DNA of 64,000 nt from contig NZ_CP011310.1 in NCBI RefSeq assembly GCF_001077815.2, positions 62,001 through 126,000 on the forward strand, read 5' to 3'. Positions 19,130-28,700 of this stretch are shown here, one piece after another. The notes under the pieces are model-generated. The model was not told where the DNA came from and did no database searches. It saw nothing but the letters and a program-made list of their open reading frames with translations. The translations under genes were made by a program, and so were the position numbers. The DNA is from Aurantiacibacter atlanticus. Its GTDB lineage: Bacteria > Pseudomonadota > Alphaproteobacteria > Sphingomonadales > Sphingomonadaceae. Within the stretch, counting starts at the first letter, position 1, and each line of letters starts with the position of its first letter.

Positions 19130-19478
19130 TGACTCGCCTGACTTACGTCCGCTCTCGGTGCTGCTGTCCGACCTCGGCCAGCAGATCGAAGCCTACCGTA
19201 TATCACGCAATCTCAAACAGGCCGAGCTTGCGGAGATGGCAGGCATCTCCCGTTCAACGCTCACTCGGCTGGAAGCCGGCAATGGCGGGACGATCGACAG
19301 TCTTGCCAGAATTATGCGTGCGCTCGACATCGAGGATCGTCTGCTGGATATCGTGCCCGATGCTAAGCTGAGTCCGCTCGACCCACGGTCAGTCACGGGC
19401 AAGGCACGGCAACGAGTGCGGAAGTCTTCCGAAAGTGCGCCCAATGAGGAATGGAGTTGGGGTGACGAGGCCCCATGA
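19116..19478 (+). CDS. hipB: HipB-like antitoxin / repressor
   Basis: The 120-residue protein has an XRE-type helix-turn-helix at about residues 23-75 (LKQAELAEMAGISRSTLTRL) and a charged C-terminal tail. HipB binds and neutralises the HipA kinase and represses the operon. GGAGA lies about 10 bases before the ATG; a second ATG follows at once. It overlaps hipA by 4 bp (ATGA). The family call rests on the HTH and the adjacent hipA. Confidence 0.85.
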   Translation: MMTHYDSPDLRPLSVLLSDLGQQIEAYRISRNLKQAELAEMAGISRSTLTRLEAGNGGTIDSLARIMRALDIEDRLLDIVPDAKLSPLDPRSVTGKARQRVRKSSESAPNEEWSWGDEAP

Positions 19479-20770
19479 GCCGCGCAGTCGTCAATCTTTG
19501 GGGCCGGCAGATCGGTGCCGTGCTGTGGGATGAGGACCGCGATGTCGGGGTCTTCGAATACACTCCGGAATTTAGTCGCAGCGGTATCGAGGTCGCCCCG
19601 CTCACCATGCCGGTGCGCAGCGGCGTCTACGATTTCCCTGCACTGAACCATGACACCTTCAAGGGTCTGCCAGGAATGCTTGCCGACAGCCTGCCCGATA
19701 AGTTCGGCAACGCTCTCATCAATCGCTGGCTAGCAGAACAGGGCCGTACCACCGACAGCTTCGATCCGGTCGAGCGCCTTTGCTACACCGGTCGCAGGGG
19801 CATGGGCGCGCTCGAGTTTGAGCCATCGACAGGCGAGCGCCGCGAACAGGGCGGTCCCGTTGACATCGCGCCGCTTGTTGAACTGGCCAACCGTGTGCTT
19901 GCCGCGCGAGAAGAACTCACCGGCGTCCTGAAGGGCGACGATGATCATCACGCGCTTCAGGAAATCCTCCGCGTCGGGACATCCGCCGGTGGCGCGCGCG
20001 CCAAAGCGGTTCTCGCTTGGAACGAAGAGACAGGAGAATTCCACTCCGGCCAGCTGACGGCGGGTCCGGGCTATACCCAATGGTTGGTCAAGTTCGATGG
20101 CGTGTCGGGCAATGCCGACAAGGAACTTGCCGACCCGATGGGCTTCGGTCGCCTCGAATACGCCTGTTATCTGCTAGCCCTAGAAGCCGGTGTCACCATG
20201 GCCCGCTCTCGCCTGCATGAAGAAGGCGGGCGGGCGCACTTCATGACCCAACGGTTCGACCGCACGGCAGACGGCAAAAAGCTGCATATGCAGTCACTTT
20301 GCGCGATGCGTCACTTCGATTTCAATCAGGCCCGGGCCTATAGCTACGAACAGGCGATCGAGACCATCCGGATGCTCGGACTTGGCCGTGATGCAATCAA
20401 AGAACAGGTGCGGCGAGCGCTCTTCAATGTCTTCATCCGCAACCAGGACGACCACACCAAGAACATCGCTTTCCTTATGGATCGTTCTGGCCGCTGGAGC
20501 CTCTCACCGGCCTATGATATTGTGTATGCCTACAATCCCAGCGGAGACTGGACAAACGAACATCAGATGTCTCTGGCCGGCAAGACCGACGAATTCGATT
20601 TGGAAGACCTAATCGCCTTTGGTACGTTCGCAGATCTCAAACCTGTCGAAACCAAAGCCATCATCTCAGACATACAATCTGCAATCCTTGGCTGGACTAA
20701 CGTGACCCGTGAAGCGGGCGTGTCCAAGAGTATGGCAGAGCAGGCTCTTAACGGATTCAGGTCCCTTTAG
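19475..20770 (+). CDS. hipA: HipA-like serine/threonine kinase toxin
   Basis: The 431-residue protein has the HipA N-terminal domain (about 1-105) and the kinase-like C-terminal domain. A loop VGTSAGGARAKAVL near residue 168 corresponds to the regulatory/ATP-binding serine region. The catalytic motif NQDDHTKNIAF lies near residue 325, and the metal-binding Asp in LSPAYDIVYA near 345. HipA toxins phosphorylate targets such as glutamyl-tRNA synthetase and induce growth arrest. All expected motifs are present, so the toxin appears intact. It may stabilise the element. Confidence 0.9.
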   Translation: MSRAVVNLWGRQIGAVLWDEDRDVGVFEYTPEFSRSGIEVAPLTMPVRSGVYDFPALNHDTFKGLPGMLADSLPDKFGNALINRWLAEQGRTTDSFDPVERLCYTGRRGMGALEFEPSTGERREQGGPVDIAPLVELANRVLAAREELTGVLKGDDDHHALQEILRVGTSAGGARAKAVLAWNEETGEFHSGQLTAGPGYTQWLVKFDGVSGNADKELADPMGFGRLEYACYLLALEAGVTMARSRLHEEGGRAHFMTQRFDRTADGKKLHMQSLCAMRHFDFNQARAYSYEQAIETIRMLGLGRDAIKEQVRRALFNVFIRNQDDHTKNIAFLMDRSGRWSLSPAYDIVYAYNPSGDWTNEHQMSLAGKTDEFDLEDLIAFGTFADLKPVETKAIISDIQSAILGWTNVTREAGVSKSMAEQALNGFRSL

Positions 20771-20856
20771 GCTTGCCCTATTGGTAATTACATTCGAGAA
20801 ATTATAGGCAAATTGAGCTTGAAGGCACGACCGGGCACTGAGTTTCAATCGTTCAA

Positions 20857-21270
20857 TTAACCAACAGACTTGGCCGCAAATCGCTTGTTCAAAAACGCCT
20901 GGACCTCGCTCATGGGCATTTCCGGAGATGAGTTGCCACTTCTGACATAGAGTTTCTCGGACTTGAGCCCGTTCTTATCAGCGACCGTGAGGACAACAGC
21001 AGCATCGGCTGGCCGCACATCGATCTTGCAGATTTCAACGCCTTCGATTTCTGGGAAGCTGATCTTCAATTTCGATGCTGTGACATTTTGCCCAAGCGCC
21101 TCCGAAAACAGGTTTCTCAAATGAAGCTCAAACCTGTCCTTATCCGCATCCCCCAAGGCCACATAGTCCTGCTCTAACCCGAGCGCCTCTCCGTCATCGG
21201 AAACCCCAATCAAAAGGGTGCCGCCTTCATAGCTGTTGGCAAAAGCCGCTACCGTTTTGGTAACAACCGC
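20857..21270 (-). pseudogene. 3' fragment of DUF262-HNH-AlbA_2 gene (IS-split)
   Basis: The fragment encodes most of an AlbA_2 (Schlafen-like) ATP-binding domain, with the motif AAFANSYEGGTLLIGVSDDG. It lacks its own start and joins to 23893-25630 once the IS3-family element (21271-23892) and one CCGC duplication are removed. The joined codons read through in frame (GLEA-VVTK). An isolated reading frame beginning MEENQG arises only because IS sequence supplies an ATG. The rejoined protein would be 715 residues. Confidence 0.9.
21267..21270. repeat. Target-site duplication CCGC, left copy
   Basis: CCGC directly precedes the left IS terminus (TGACGTGACC). The matching copy is 23893-23896. A 4-bp duplication is usual for the IS407/IS51-like groups of the IS3 family. 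Confidence 0.85.
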
Positions 21271-21336
21271 TGACGTGACCCCCTGATTTTCCTCCAAGTT
21301 GGATTAGAGTCCGGCCCTGACAGAAGGACGGACGAG

Positions 21337-21603
21337 ATGAAGAGAACGAGGTTTTCAGAAGAGCAGATCATTGGCGTGCTGAAGGAAGCGGAGGCGGGAG
21401 CCAAGACCGCTGACCTTGCCCGTCGGCACGGTGTATCTGAAGCGACGATCTACAACTGGAAGTCGAAGTATGGCGGGATGGAAGTGTCCGATGCCCGGCG
21501 GCTGAAGGAGCTGGAGAGCGAGAACGCGAAGCTGAAGCGTTTGCTGGCCGATGCGATGCTGGACAAGGCGGCGTTGAAGGATCTTCTGGCAAAAAATGTA
21601 TGA
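21337..21603 (+). CDS. IS3-family transposase OrfA
   Basis: The 88-residue protein has the IS3 OrfA helix-turn-helix (FSEEQIIGVLKEAEAG ... ATIYNWKSKYGG) and a leucine-zipper tail. In intact elements it is made alone or as an OrfAB fusion by frameshifting. Here the downstream orfB is separated by a nested IS, so the last codons and the frameshift region are altered and a fusion cannot form. Confidence 0.9.
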   Translation: MKRTRFSEEQIIGVLKEAEAGAKTADLARRHGVSEATIYNWKSKYGGMEVSDARRLKELESENAKLKRLLADAMLDKAALKDLLAKNV

Positions 21604-21615
21604 CCCGCCCTGTCC

Positions 21616-21835
21616 ATGCAAGGGTCGATTGGTGTTGACGGTGCCAGTCTGCACAAATGTATCCGGCCTCTCGCGAGTGGGCCGCTGTTGCGGCCAGGCC
21701 TTGATGAGATCCGCGCGCCTCGTTCCCAGATAAATGCTTCGGGCTTTCTGCCCGCTTTTTTGACGGGGCTTACGATGCGCTGGTCCACTGTCTCGTCATC
21801 ACTCTTACGAACCTCGCAGTTGGTGGCGGCGCCGT
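21616..21835 (-). ncRNA. Candidate bridge-RNA region of the IS110/IS1111-family element
   Basis: About 220 bp downstream of the transposase stop lie inside the element without a convincing gene, whereas only about 37 bp separate the other end repeat from the start codon. IS110-family elements encode a structured bridge RNA in a non-coding end, and in IS1111-type members it is reported at the end downstream of the transposase. The assignment is by position; I did not derive the loops. Confidence 0.35.
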
Positions 21836-22888
21836 TCAGCCGAACGCTGGAACGCGCCGCTCGTAGGTGGCGCCCGGCTTGGTCAGAATCACCCAGACAA
21901 CGCGAGCGATCTTGGCAGCCAGGGCGACCGTGACCTTGTTCTTGTGCATCCTGCTCTCAAGCCCGTCGAGCCATGGGCCCAAGCGGTCCCTGCTTCTATC
22001 GAGATGTGTAACACAGGATCGAGCACCATGGACGATCATCCTTCGCAGGTATTTATTGCCGCGCTTGCTGATGCCAAGCAGCTTAGTCTTCCCGCCGGTC
22101 GAGTGTTCGCGCGGCACTAGACCGAGCCAGGCAGCGAGATCACGTGCCCTGCGGAACTGACGTCCCGACCCTGCCGCCGCCAGCAGAGCGGTCGAGGCCA
22201 GCGGTCCGATGCCCGGCACAGTCATCAGGCGCCGTGCGGTATCGCTGCGCGCGGCGATGGCTTCGATCTCGTGGTTCATGGCTGTGATGCGCTGTTCGAG
22301 TTCCATCATCTCGCCGTGAACCTCCGTCAGGATCCGGCGCATCGAAGGGGTGAGCTCGTTGGTCTCATCCGCAAGCACGCGCGGTATCTCGGCCTTGAAC
22401 TTGCCTGCGCCCTGATGGATCGCGATACCATACTCGAGACAGAAGGCGCGCATCTGGCTGATCAGCCTCGTTCGATGGGCGATCATCCGGTCTCGCACCC
22501 GGTGGAGTGCTTGCAGGTCGATCTGCTCCGGTGTCCTTATCTCTACGAAGCGCATCGTCGGCCTAGTGACGGCTTCCGCAATGGCTTCCGCGTCGATGAT
22601 GTCGTTCTTGTTCGACTTTACGAAGGGCTTCACGAATTGTGCCGGCACGATCCTAACTGTGTGCCCCATCCCTAGCAGCTTGCGCGCCAGCCACTGCGAA
22701 CCGGGGCATGCTTCCATCCCGACCAGAACCGGCGACGCGCGTTCGAAAAACTGCAGCAACGTCTCCCGCCTGAATGTCGCCTTCTGGATCGGTGCATGGG
22801 CCGCATCGAGGCCGACAACGTGAAAGACTGTTTTGCCAATGTCGATGCCGAAGACGGCTGCATCTCTTGGTTGGTTGCGTATGCTCAT
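21836..22888 (-). CDS. IS110-family DEDD transposase
   Basis: The 350-residue protein has an N-terminal DEDD domain with FGIDIGKT (Asp), VGMEACPG (Glu) and NDIIDAEA (Asp), and a C-terminal Transposase_20 domain with [20 protein letters not shown]. These recombinases guide seekRNA/bridge-RNA-directed insertion. The start ATG 22888 has AGGAGG close upstream. The gene appears intact, so the element may still be active. Confidence 0.92.
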   Translation of the reverse strand: MSIRNQPRDAAVFGIDIGKTVFHVVGLDAAHAPIQKATFRRETLLQFFERASPVLVGMEACPGSQWLARKLLGMGHTVRIVPAQFVKPFVKSNKNDIIDAEAIAEAVTRPTMRFVEIRTPEQIDLQALHRVRDRMIAHRTRLISQMRAFCLEYGIAIHQGAGKFKAEIPRVLADETNELTPSMRRILTEVHGEMMELEQRITAMNHEIEAIAARSDTARRLMTVPGIGPLASTALLAAAGSGRQFRRARDLAAWLGLVPREHSTGGKTKLLGISKRGNKYLRRMIVHGARSCVTHLDRSRDRLGPWLDGLESRMHKNKVTVALAAKIARVVWVILTKPGATYERRVPAFG

Positions 22889-22941
22889 AATTACCTCCTT
22901 CTCAGTCCGCCGAATGTGCATGGAAGGACAGGGCGGGTCAT

Positions 22942-23860
22942 CCCATTAGTTTTGACGCCCGCCGCGCAGCGGGAAGCTGTTGCTCATCTCCAGGCGTGCC
23001 ATGGGATGAGCGAGCGGCGGGCGTGCCGTGTCATCGATGCTGATCGCAAGAGCGTGCGTTACCGTTCCACCCGGGACGATGACGTCGATCTGCGTGAGAA
23101 GCTGCGCGAGCTGGCCAACCAGCGTCGCCGGTTCGGCTATCGCCGTCTGCATATCCTGCTGCGCCGGGAGGGGATCATGATCAACCGCAAGAAGACCCAG
23201 AGGCTCTACCGTGAGGAAGGCTTGGCGGTCAGGCGACGACGTAGCCGCAGGCGTGCTGTTGGCACAAGGGCACCTGCTCCGGTTCTGGCGCTGCCGAACC
23301 AGCGCTGGAGCCTGGACTTTGTTCACGACCAGATGGCTTCGGGAAGACGGTTCCGGGTGCTCAACGTGGTCGATGACGTGACCCGGGAGTGCCTGGCAGC
23401 GGTGCCGGACACCTCGATCTCTGGTCGCCGTGTCGTTCGCGAGCTGACCGCACTGATCGAACAGCGCGGCAAGCCAGGCATGATCGTCAGCGACAATGGC
23501 ACCGAGCTCACCAGCAACGCTGTGCTGGCATGGTGCGGCGAGGTCGGCGTGGAGTGGCATTACATCGCGCCCGGAAGGCCGATGCAGAATGGCTATGTCG
23601 AGAGCTTCAATGGCCGGATGCGGGACGAACTGCTCAACGAGACGCTGTTCTTGAGTATGGCCCATGCCCGTGTCGAGATCGCGGCCTGGGTCGAAGACTA
23701 CAATCGGGAGCGACCACACTCGTCTCTCGGTTACGCAACACCGGCGGCGTTCGCCGCTGAACTGGATAAGCAATGGCCTGCTTCGCTACGCCCTACGGGC
23801 TCCGCTACGCAGCCCATTGCTTCAACCGCGCTGATGCGCAAAACAACCGCCCGGCTCTAA
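22942..23860 (+). pseudogene. IS3-family transposase OrfB, 5' end displaced by the nested IS
   Basis: The rve/DDE integrase domain is complete, with Asp in [12 protein letters not shown], Asp in [10 protein letters not shown] and Glu in [11 protein letters not shown]. The natural start (related orfB proteins usually begin near MVTPAA) has been separated from orfA by the nested element. The open frame now runs into IS110 sequence, with an ATG at 22796 as a possible substitute start. Catalytic residues are intact but normal expression is unlikely. Confidence 0.85.
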
Positions 23861-23892
23861 TCCCAGCTGGGGGAAAGCTGGGGGTCACGTCA

Positions 23893-23896
23893 CCGC
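23893..23896. repeat. Target-site duplication CCGC, right copy
   Basis: CCGC directly follows the right IS terminus (GGTCACGTCA) and matches 21267-21270. Confidence 0.85.
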
Positions 23897-25630
23897 TTCC
23901 AAGCCTTTATTGACCTTTGACTCTTTCACATCCCAACGAAGAGTTTGCTTGAATTCAAGTTCTTCGCTTTCGCCTTCGGCGATCATTTCGGCGAGGGTGA
24001 TCGGCGCCTCGCTTTTTTCTGTTTCGGTTATCGAAGTGAGAAACGCATTCAGTCCATCTGCGAGCTGTTTGCGTCGAGCCTCTAGGAACAACTCATAGTT
24101 TTCGATCTTCCAGAGCTCGGGATCGTCTGGAATACACTGTTTTGCCAGCGCATCAGGGTTCTTAGCATTGACTTCGCTGAGGTAATCCTCCGCATTTGTC
24201 GCGCTCTTCGATCTGTTGGCAATTGCAGTTAGAATTGCTCTGTTGGTGATCTCCTGAGCCAAGGAATATTTGATCCGATTTCCCATCCCATAACCGGCAG
24301 CCTTAAGCTTCGAAAAGGGGAAAATATGATCCTTTTCAAGCGCGTACTTCTTTCCCATTGATTGGCGAAGCTTGACCCCGGTTGTAAAGCAGGTCGCTTC
24401 CTTGCTCTTGAAGTACCATCGCATCATCGGGAACAGTGGGTGCGTTATTGTCCTCCCCACAAATTCGTCCGGAATTATTTCCAGAGATCTCTCATCTTTG
24501 ATGACTTGCAGCAGTTCATCGAACGGATGGTCAGCATCCCTTACAATGCGAAGGTCACGATCCAACTTCTGAGGAAGCTGGCTGACATAACGCGTCCGAA
24601 TTTGGGAGTAATAGAACCACTTCACGACCTTCTTGATTTGTAGATCGCTAAGGTGCTCATCCTGCTGATAGCAATACGCGATTATCGGGATCAAAGCGTA
24701 GATCGAGTTGATCTCGTCTGTGTGGTCCACATACGCATGCGATTGCATAAGATTGGCCACATAATCCAAGGTCTGGCTTTCCAGCTTTTCCCAGGCCTTC
24801 CTGATTGGTGCATCATTGCCTTGATCATGCAGCAGCCGCATGTTCGAGCCCGACGCGTACAGGCAAGCCAGCAAAGCGTAGATTACGAAATCGAGCTTGA
24901 AGACAAACCCGCGCTTTTCCAATTCGGCCAGCTTGGCCTTAAAAGTGTCTCGTGCCTGCGGCCAGTAACCCGAAATCTGGGCGAGCGCGAGTTCAGCTTC
25001 GGTCAGCGAAACGCCGCTAGCATTGACCTTGTAGAAAATGTCGATCGCTTCGCGGATGGACGCTTTGATCGGGATCGTTTGTTCGGGGAATTCCCGATCA
25101 AGGATCCGCTCAACTTTCCTGATGTTACCGGAGATATGCCGAGCGGACTCTTTGTCGACCTCTACCCCGCGCTCTTCGAGTTTCTTGAATACGTCCTGAT
25201 CCCACACTTCATCCTTGAAGATGGCCGTCAAATTCTGCCAGCGAGGATCATTCTCCATCTTGAGCTTCTTGTAATATTCCAGCTCAAGGTTCTCGAGGTT
25301 GACGTAAAGACCGCGCGTATCGTTCAAAATTTCCGGAGCCGTGTAGTAAGGTGGTAAGTCACCTCTGATCAGCATGTAAAGCGTGGTCAGGCGTTGCTGA
25401 CCGTCGAGCAAGATGCGCACCGCGCCTTGCTTCTCATCATACTTGTGCGGCCCCTTGAGCTCAGGCGGGGTATTCGTCTCCCACGTGAGCATTGTGCCAG
25501 TTGGATATTCTTTGATCAGGGAGTCGATCAGTTGCTTTGCGTCATCGCGCTTCCAAACGTATTCTCGCTGGAATGCAGGTACGAAAAGCTGTCTTTCGTC
25601 GATCTTATCGAGGGCAACTGAAATTTTCAT
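23893..25630 (-). pseudogene. 5' part of a DUF262-HNH-AlbA_2 gene (GmrSD-like), split by an IS
   Basis: Residues about 1-210 form a DUF262 (GmrS/ParB-like) domain with the signature LLDGQQRLTTLYML. Residues about 390-480 contain KDHIFPFSKL, a DUF1524/HNH-type nuclease motif. This arrangement resembles GmrSD-type modification-dependent nucleases and related anti-phage proteins. From about residue 555 (ESEELEFKQTLRWDVKESK) an AlbA_2 domain begins and continues in 20857-21270 after the IS. The gene is the last of the hsdM-S-R operon and starts where the 35-codon ORF stops. The truncated protein may keep its nuclease part. GC content is visibly lower than in the tra genes. Confidence 0.85.
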
Positions 25631-25734
25631 CTGGTGCCCCTAAATTTCCAAATCACGCTGAATATCTCCCGTAATTCAACAGGCGTGATGCCGCCGATAG
25701 CCTTTGCTCTGTATTTATGCGGTTCATGCGCCAT
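25627..25734 (-). CDS. Unannotated 35-aa ORF between hsdR and the DUF262 gene
   Basis: The small frame begins MAHEPHKYRAKAIGG and ends VIWKFRGTR. It fills the gap exactly: its ATG lies just before and overlaps the hsdR stop, and its TGA overlaps the ATG of the DUF262 gene. The double overlap is typical of coupled genes in an operon. I do not recognise a family. It may be a real small protein linking the two nucleases or only a translational bridge; the call rests on arrangement. Confidence 0.5.
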   Translation of the reverse strand: MAHEPHKYRAKAIGGITPVELREIFSVIWKFRGTR

Positions 25735-28700
25735 CGAGATCTCCAAGGTCGATATCTTTCCCTGCTTTGATCAGGTCGTAAATAAGGTTCGTAAGGATGC
25801 CGAGGCCTTGCTTGTCCTCTTTGAGAAGATGCGTGGCCAATGCATTGTTCGAACCCATTGCGCGCACCACCGCGCTTTGAACCGCCCCCGGAAGGCTTCC
25901 TTTCAACGCTTGGTCTTTTGAGTTTTCCTCAACCTGGGCCCTGACGATACTGTTCTCGCGGGTAATCGAAACGATTTGGTTTACGAAGCTCGCTTGATCC
26001 TTGATCGGAGCAGCTTCGCCAAAGATGCCGTTCAATCGTTCGATAAGCTCCTGCAGGTACACAGGAAGCTTCCCTGGCGCATTGGAACCGCCGGGCCCCG
26101 CGGGCTTCAAGTTTGGGTCAGGGTCATCGGCGTTGTTGCCCTGATCATCGTTCTTTTTGATATCGTATCCTGTCAGAGAAATGCCTCTAAGATCGACATG
26201 CTCGGGAGGGATACCATTGAGGCGGTTTGCCAGAAGTTTGGTGAAAGCTGCAAAATTCTCAATGCTGGGATCTCCCAGATCCAGCAATTGCGCGATGTAA
26301 GTGTATGTCCTGGAAAACCTGGACAGCCCTGACTTAAACTCCAGCATCCGACCGATGCTTTCTTCTACCTGCATCCTTTCATGCTCGGCCTTCTTCGCAG
26401 CGGCATCGTCTCCTGTCTCAGTTGCCTTCAAAAATTCAACTTCACACCGCGCGGCTTCGCCGCGGAGGTCCTTGAGGCGAGCGTTAAAAAGGTCTGTCGG
26501 CCTTTGGGTGGCTGCGAACATCGCCTTGTGGTGATCGTCTTTGGCAACGTCGAAAGTCTTGGCGGTTTCGAAACGCGCGACCTTGAACGCCTCGATGTCT
26601 TCGTCCGAGTAGATACCTTGTTGGTCAAGGCCGTCTTTCATGTCGTAGACAACGTTCGGGTCTTGAACTTCCGTGATTTGCGCCCCGGAATCGTATTTCT
26701 TGAAGGCTGCGCGGATCGCTTCCGGGTCGTTTACAAAATCGACAATGAAGGTTTCTTCCTTGCCCGGGAAGGTACGATTTAAGCGCGACAGCGTTTGAAC
26801 GATCTCGACTTCGTTCGCGATCTTCTTGTCGACATACATGGCGACGAGCTTCGGCTGGTCGAATCCCGTCTGGAACTTGTTGGCAACGAGCATCACTCTG
26901 AATTCCGGCCGATCAAATGCGATCCGAAGGTCTTTGACCTCGACGCCGGCGTTCATGTTGCTCTCGGTAAATTCCGCGTCGTCGTCACAAACGAACAGTT
27001 CGCCAGAAATCTGCGCGTCATCCGAGTGCATGACATCCTTGCCACTGAGCTTTCCTGAAAATGCAACCAACGCGCGAACGTCTTTGTACTGAGGATTGGC
27101 AATAACAAACGCATCGAAGGCTTTTTTGTAGCGAACAGCTGCCGTACGAGAGCTCGTCACAACCATTGCCTTCGCCTTCCCATCGAGGAGCGACGACACG
27201 TTGTGCCGAAAGTGCTCCATTATAAACTGCACCTTTTGGGTGACGTTCGTGGGATGCAAGCTCATCCATTTGGCCAATGCGCGCTTGGCTGCCTTGCCGT
27301 CCACGCGCTTTTTGTCTTCCAATTCTTTTCCGAGATTGAAGGCCGTCTTGTACGACACATAGCCTTTGAGCACGTCGAGGATGAAACCTTCGTCGATAGC
27401 CTGACGCATCTCGTATTTATGAAAAGCACGCGGCAGATTGTCTGGGCCGGCCGGACTGGACGGGTCTTGCGGCCTTCCAAACAACATCAAGGTCGAGTGT
27501 TTTGGTGTTGCAGTGAATGCGAAATGAGACAGGTTCTTCGGCCGGGCCCGGCTCTTCTGGATCTCGGTTAAGAGCTCTTCGACCGTCATGTTGGCAGTGT
27601 CCTTGGCCGACGAAAGGGCGAGCGTCGCTTGCAGCTTCGAAGCCGTACTGCCTGTTTGGGAGGTGTGCGCCTCGTCGATGATCACGGCAAAGCTACGGTC
27701 TTTCAATGACGTTTCCGTCAGAATTGCTTCCATGGCATGCGGGAAGGTCTGAAGTGTTACCACGATAATCGGGACGCCCTTCAGTATGGCCTCCGCCAAC
27801 TGCGCCGTTTTCGTCTTGGAACTTGTCTCACGGTCGATCGCGGCGATCATGCCCTTGCGGTGATCGATCTGTTGAACAGCATCTTGGAGCTGCCCATCCA
27901 GAACCGTCCGGTCCGTCACGATGATCACTGTGTCAAAGACCGCCTTACCGTCATCATGGCGTAGCTTGGTCAGGTCGTGGGCTGTCCAGGCAATCGTCGA
28001 TGTCTTGCCCGATCCTGCACTATGTTCGCAGAGGTAAGCATGCCCAGGACCCTTCTCCTTGGCATCCGTGATCATTCTGTTGACAGCGTCGTGCTGGTGA
28101 AAGCGCGGGAAGATCAGGGTTTCCTTGACCGACCAATTGCCCTTCAGGTCCACCACATCCTTCTGCTCGACATAGACGAAGCTGTGGAAGATGCGCAGGA
28201 ACGCATCCGGCTGGCAAATCTCCTCCCAGAAATATGCGACGGGGTATTCGCCGTCGTCGCGGGGCGGGTTGCCGCCTTTGCCGTCGTAGCCACGGTTGAA
28301 TGGTAGGAAGTAGGTGTTCTCACCCGCCAGCTTCGTAGCCATCCAAATTTCACTGTCGGACATCGCGAAATGCACGATCGCGCCGCGTTTGAACGTCAGC
28401 AGCGGGTGTTTCCGCCCAGTGGCGGGGTCCTCTGGAAGACGGTCGCGCTTGTATTGCTCGCGCGCGCTTTCGGCAGACTGGGTGAAGTCGGTTTTGAGTT
28501 CGACTGTCGCGACAGGCAGCCCGTTGATGAAGAGACCGAGATCGATCGCAAGCTCGCGGCCCGGGTGATACTTCAGCTGTGGCACCACGCGCAGCCGGTT
28601 GGCGGCGTAGCGTTCAAGGATCGTTTCGTTGCGCTGATCTTCGGGCGCGGCCTCGGACATGTCGATCTGCCCGCAGCCCGCTATAGAAAAGCCGCGTCGT

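Larger units (their letters stand above)
21600..22941 (-). mobile_element. Nested IS110/IS1111-family element
   Basis: The element sits between orfA and orfB of the IS3 copy. Inverted repeats of 16 bp, ATGACCCGCCCTGTCC at 21600-21615 and its complement at 22926-22941, lie at or near the ends, as in the IS1111 subgroup. No target duplication is evident. Exact ends are uncertain by a few bases because IS1111 repeats are subterminal. The only gene is a DEDD transposase. Confidence 0.8.
21271..23892 (+). mobile_element. IS3-family insertion (IS407-like), interrupted by a nested IS110-family element
   Basis: The ends are matching inverted repeats: left TGACGTGACCCCCTGATTTT and, read inward from the right, TGACGTGACCCCCAGCTTTC. 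They start with TG as expected for IS3. Both ends are flanked by CCGC. It carries orfA (21337-21603) and orfB (22942-23860), separated by the nested element. It sits in the AlbA_2 part of a defence gene and disrupts it. The total of 2622 bp minus the nested element of about 1.34 kb gives a normal IS3 size. Confidence 0.92.
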
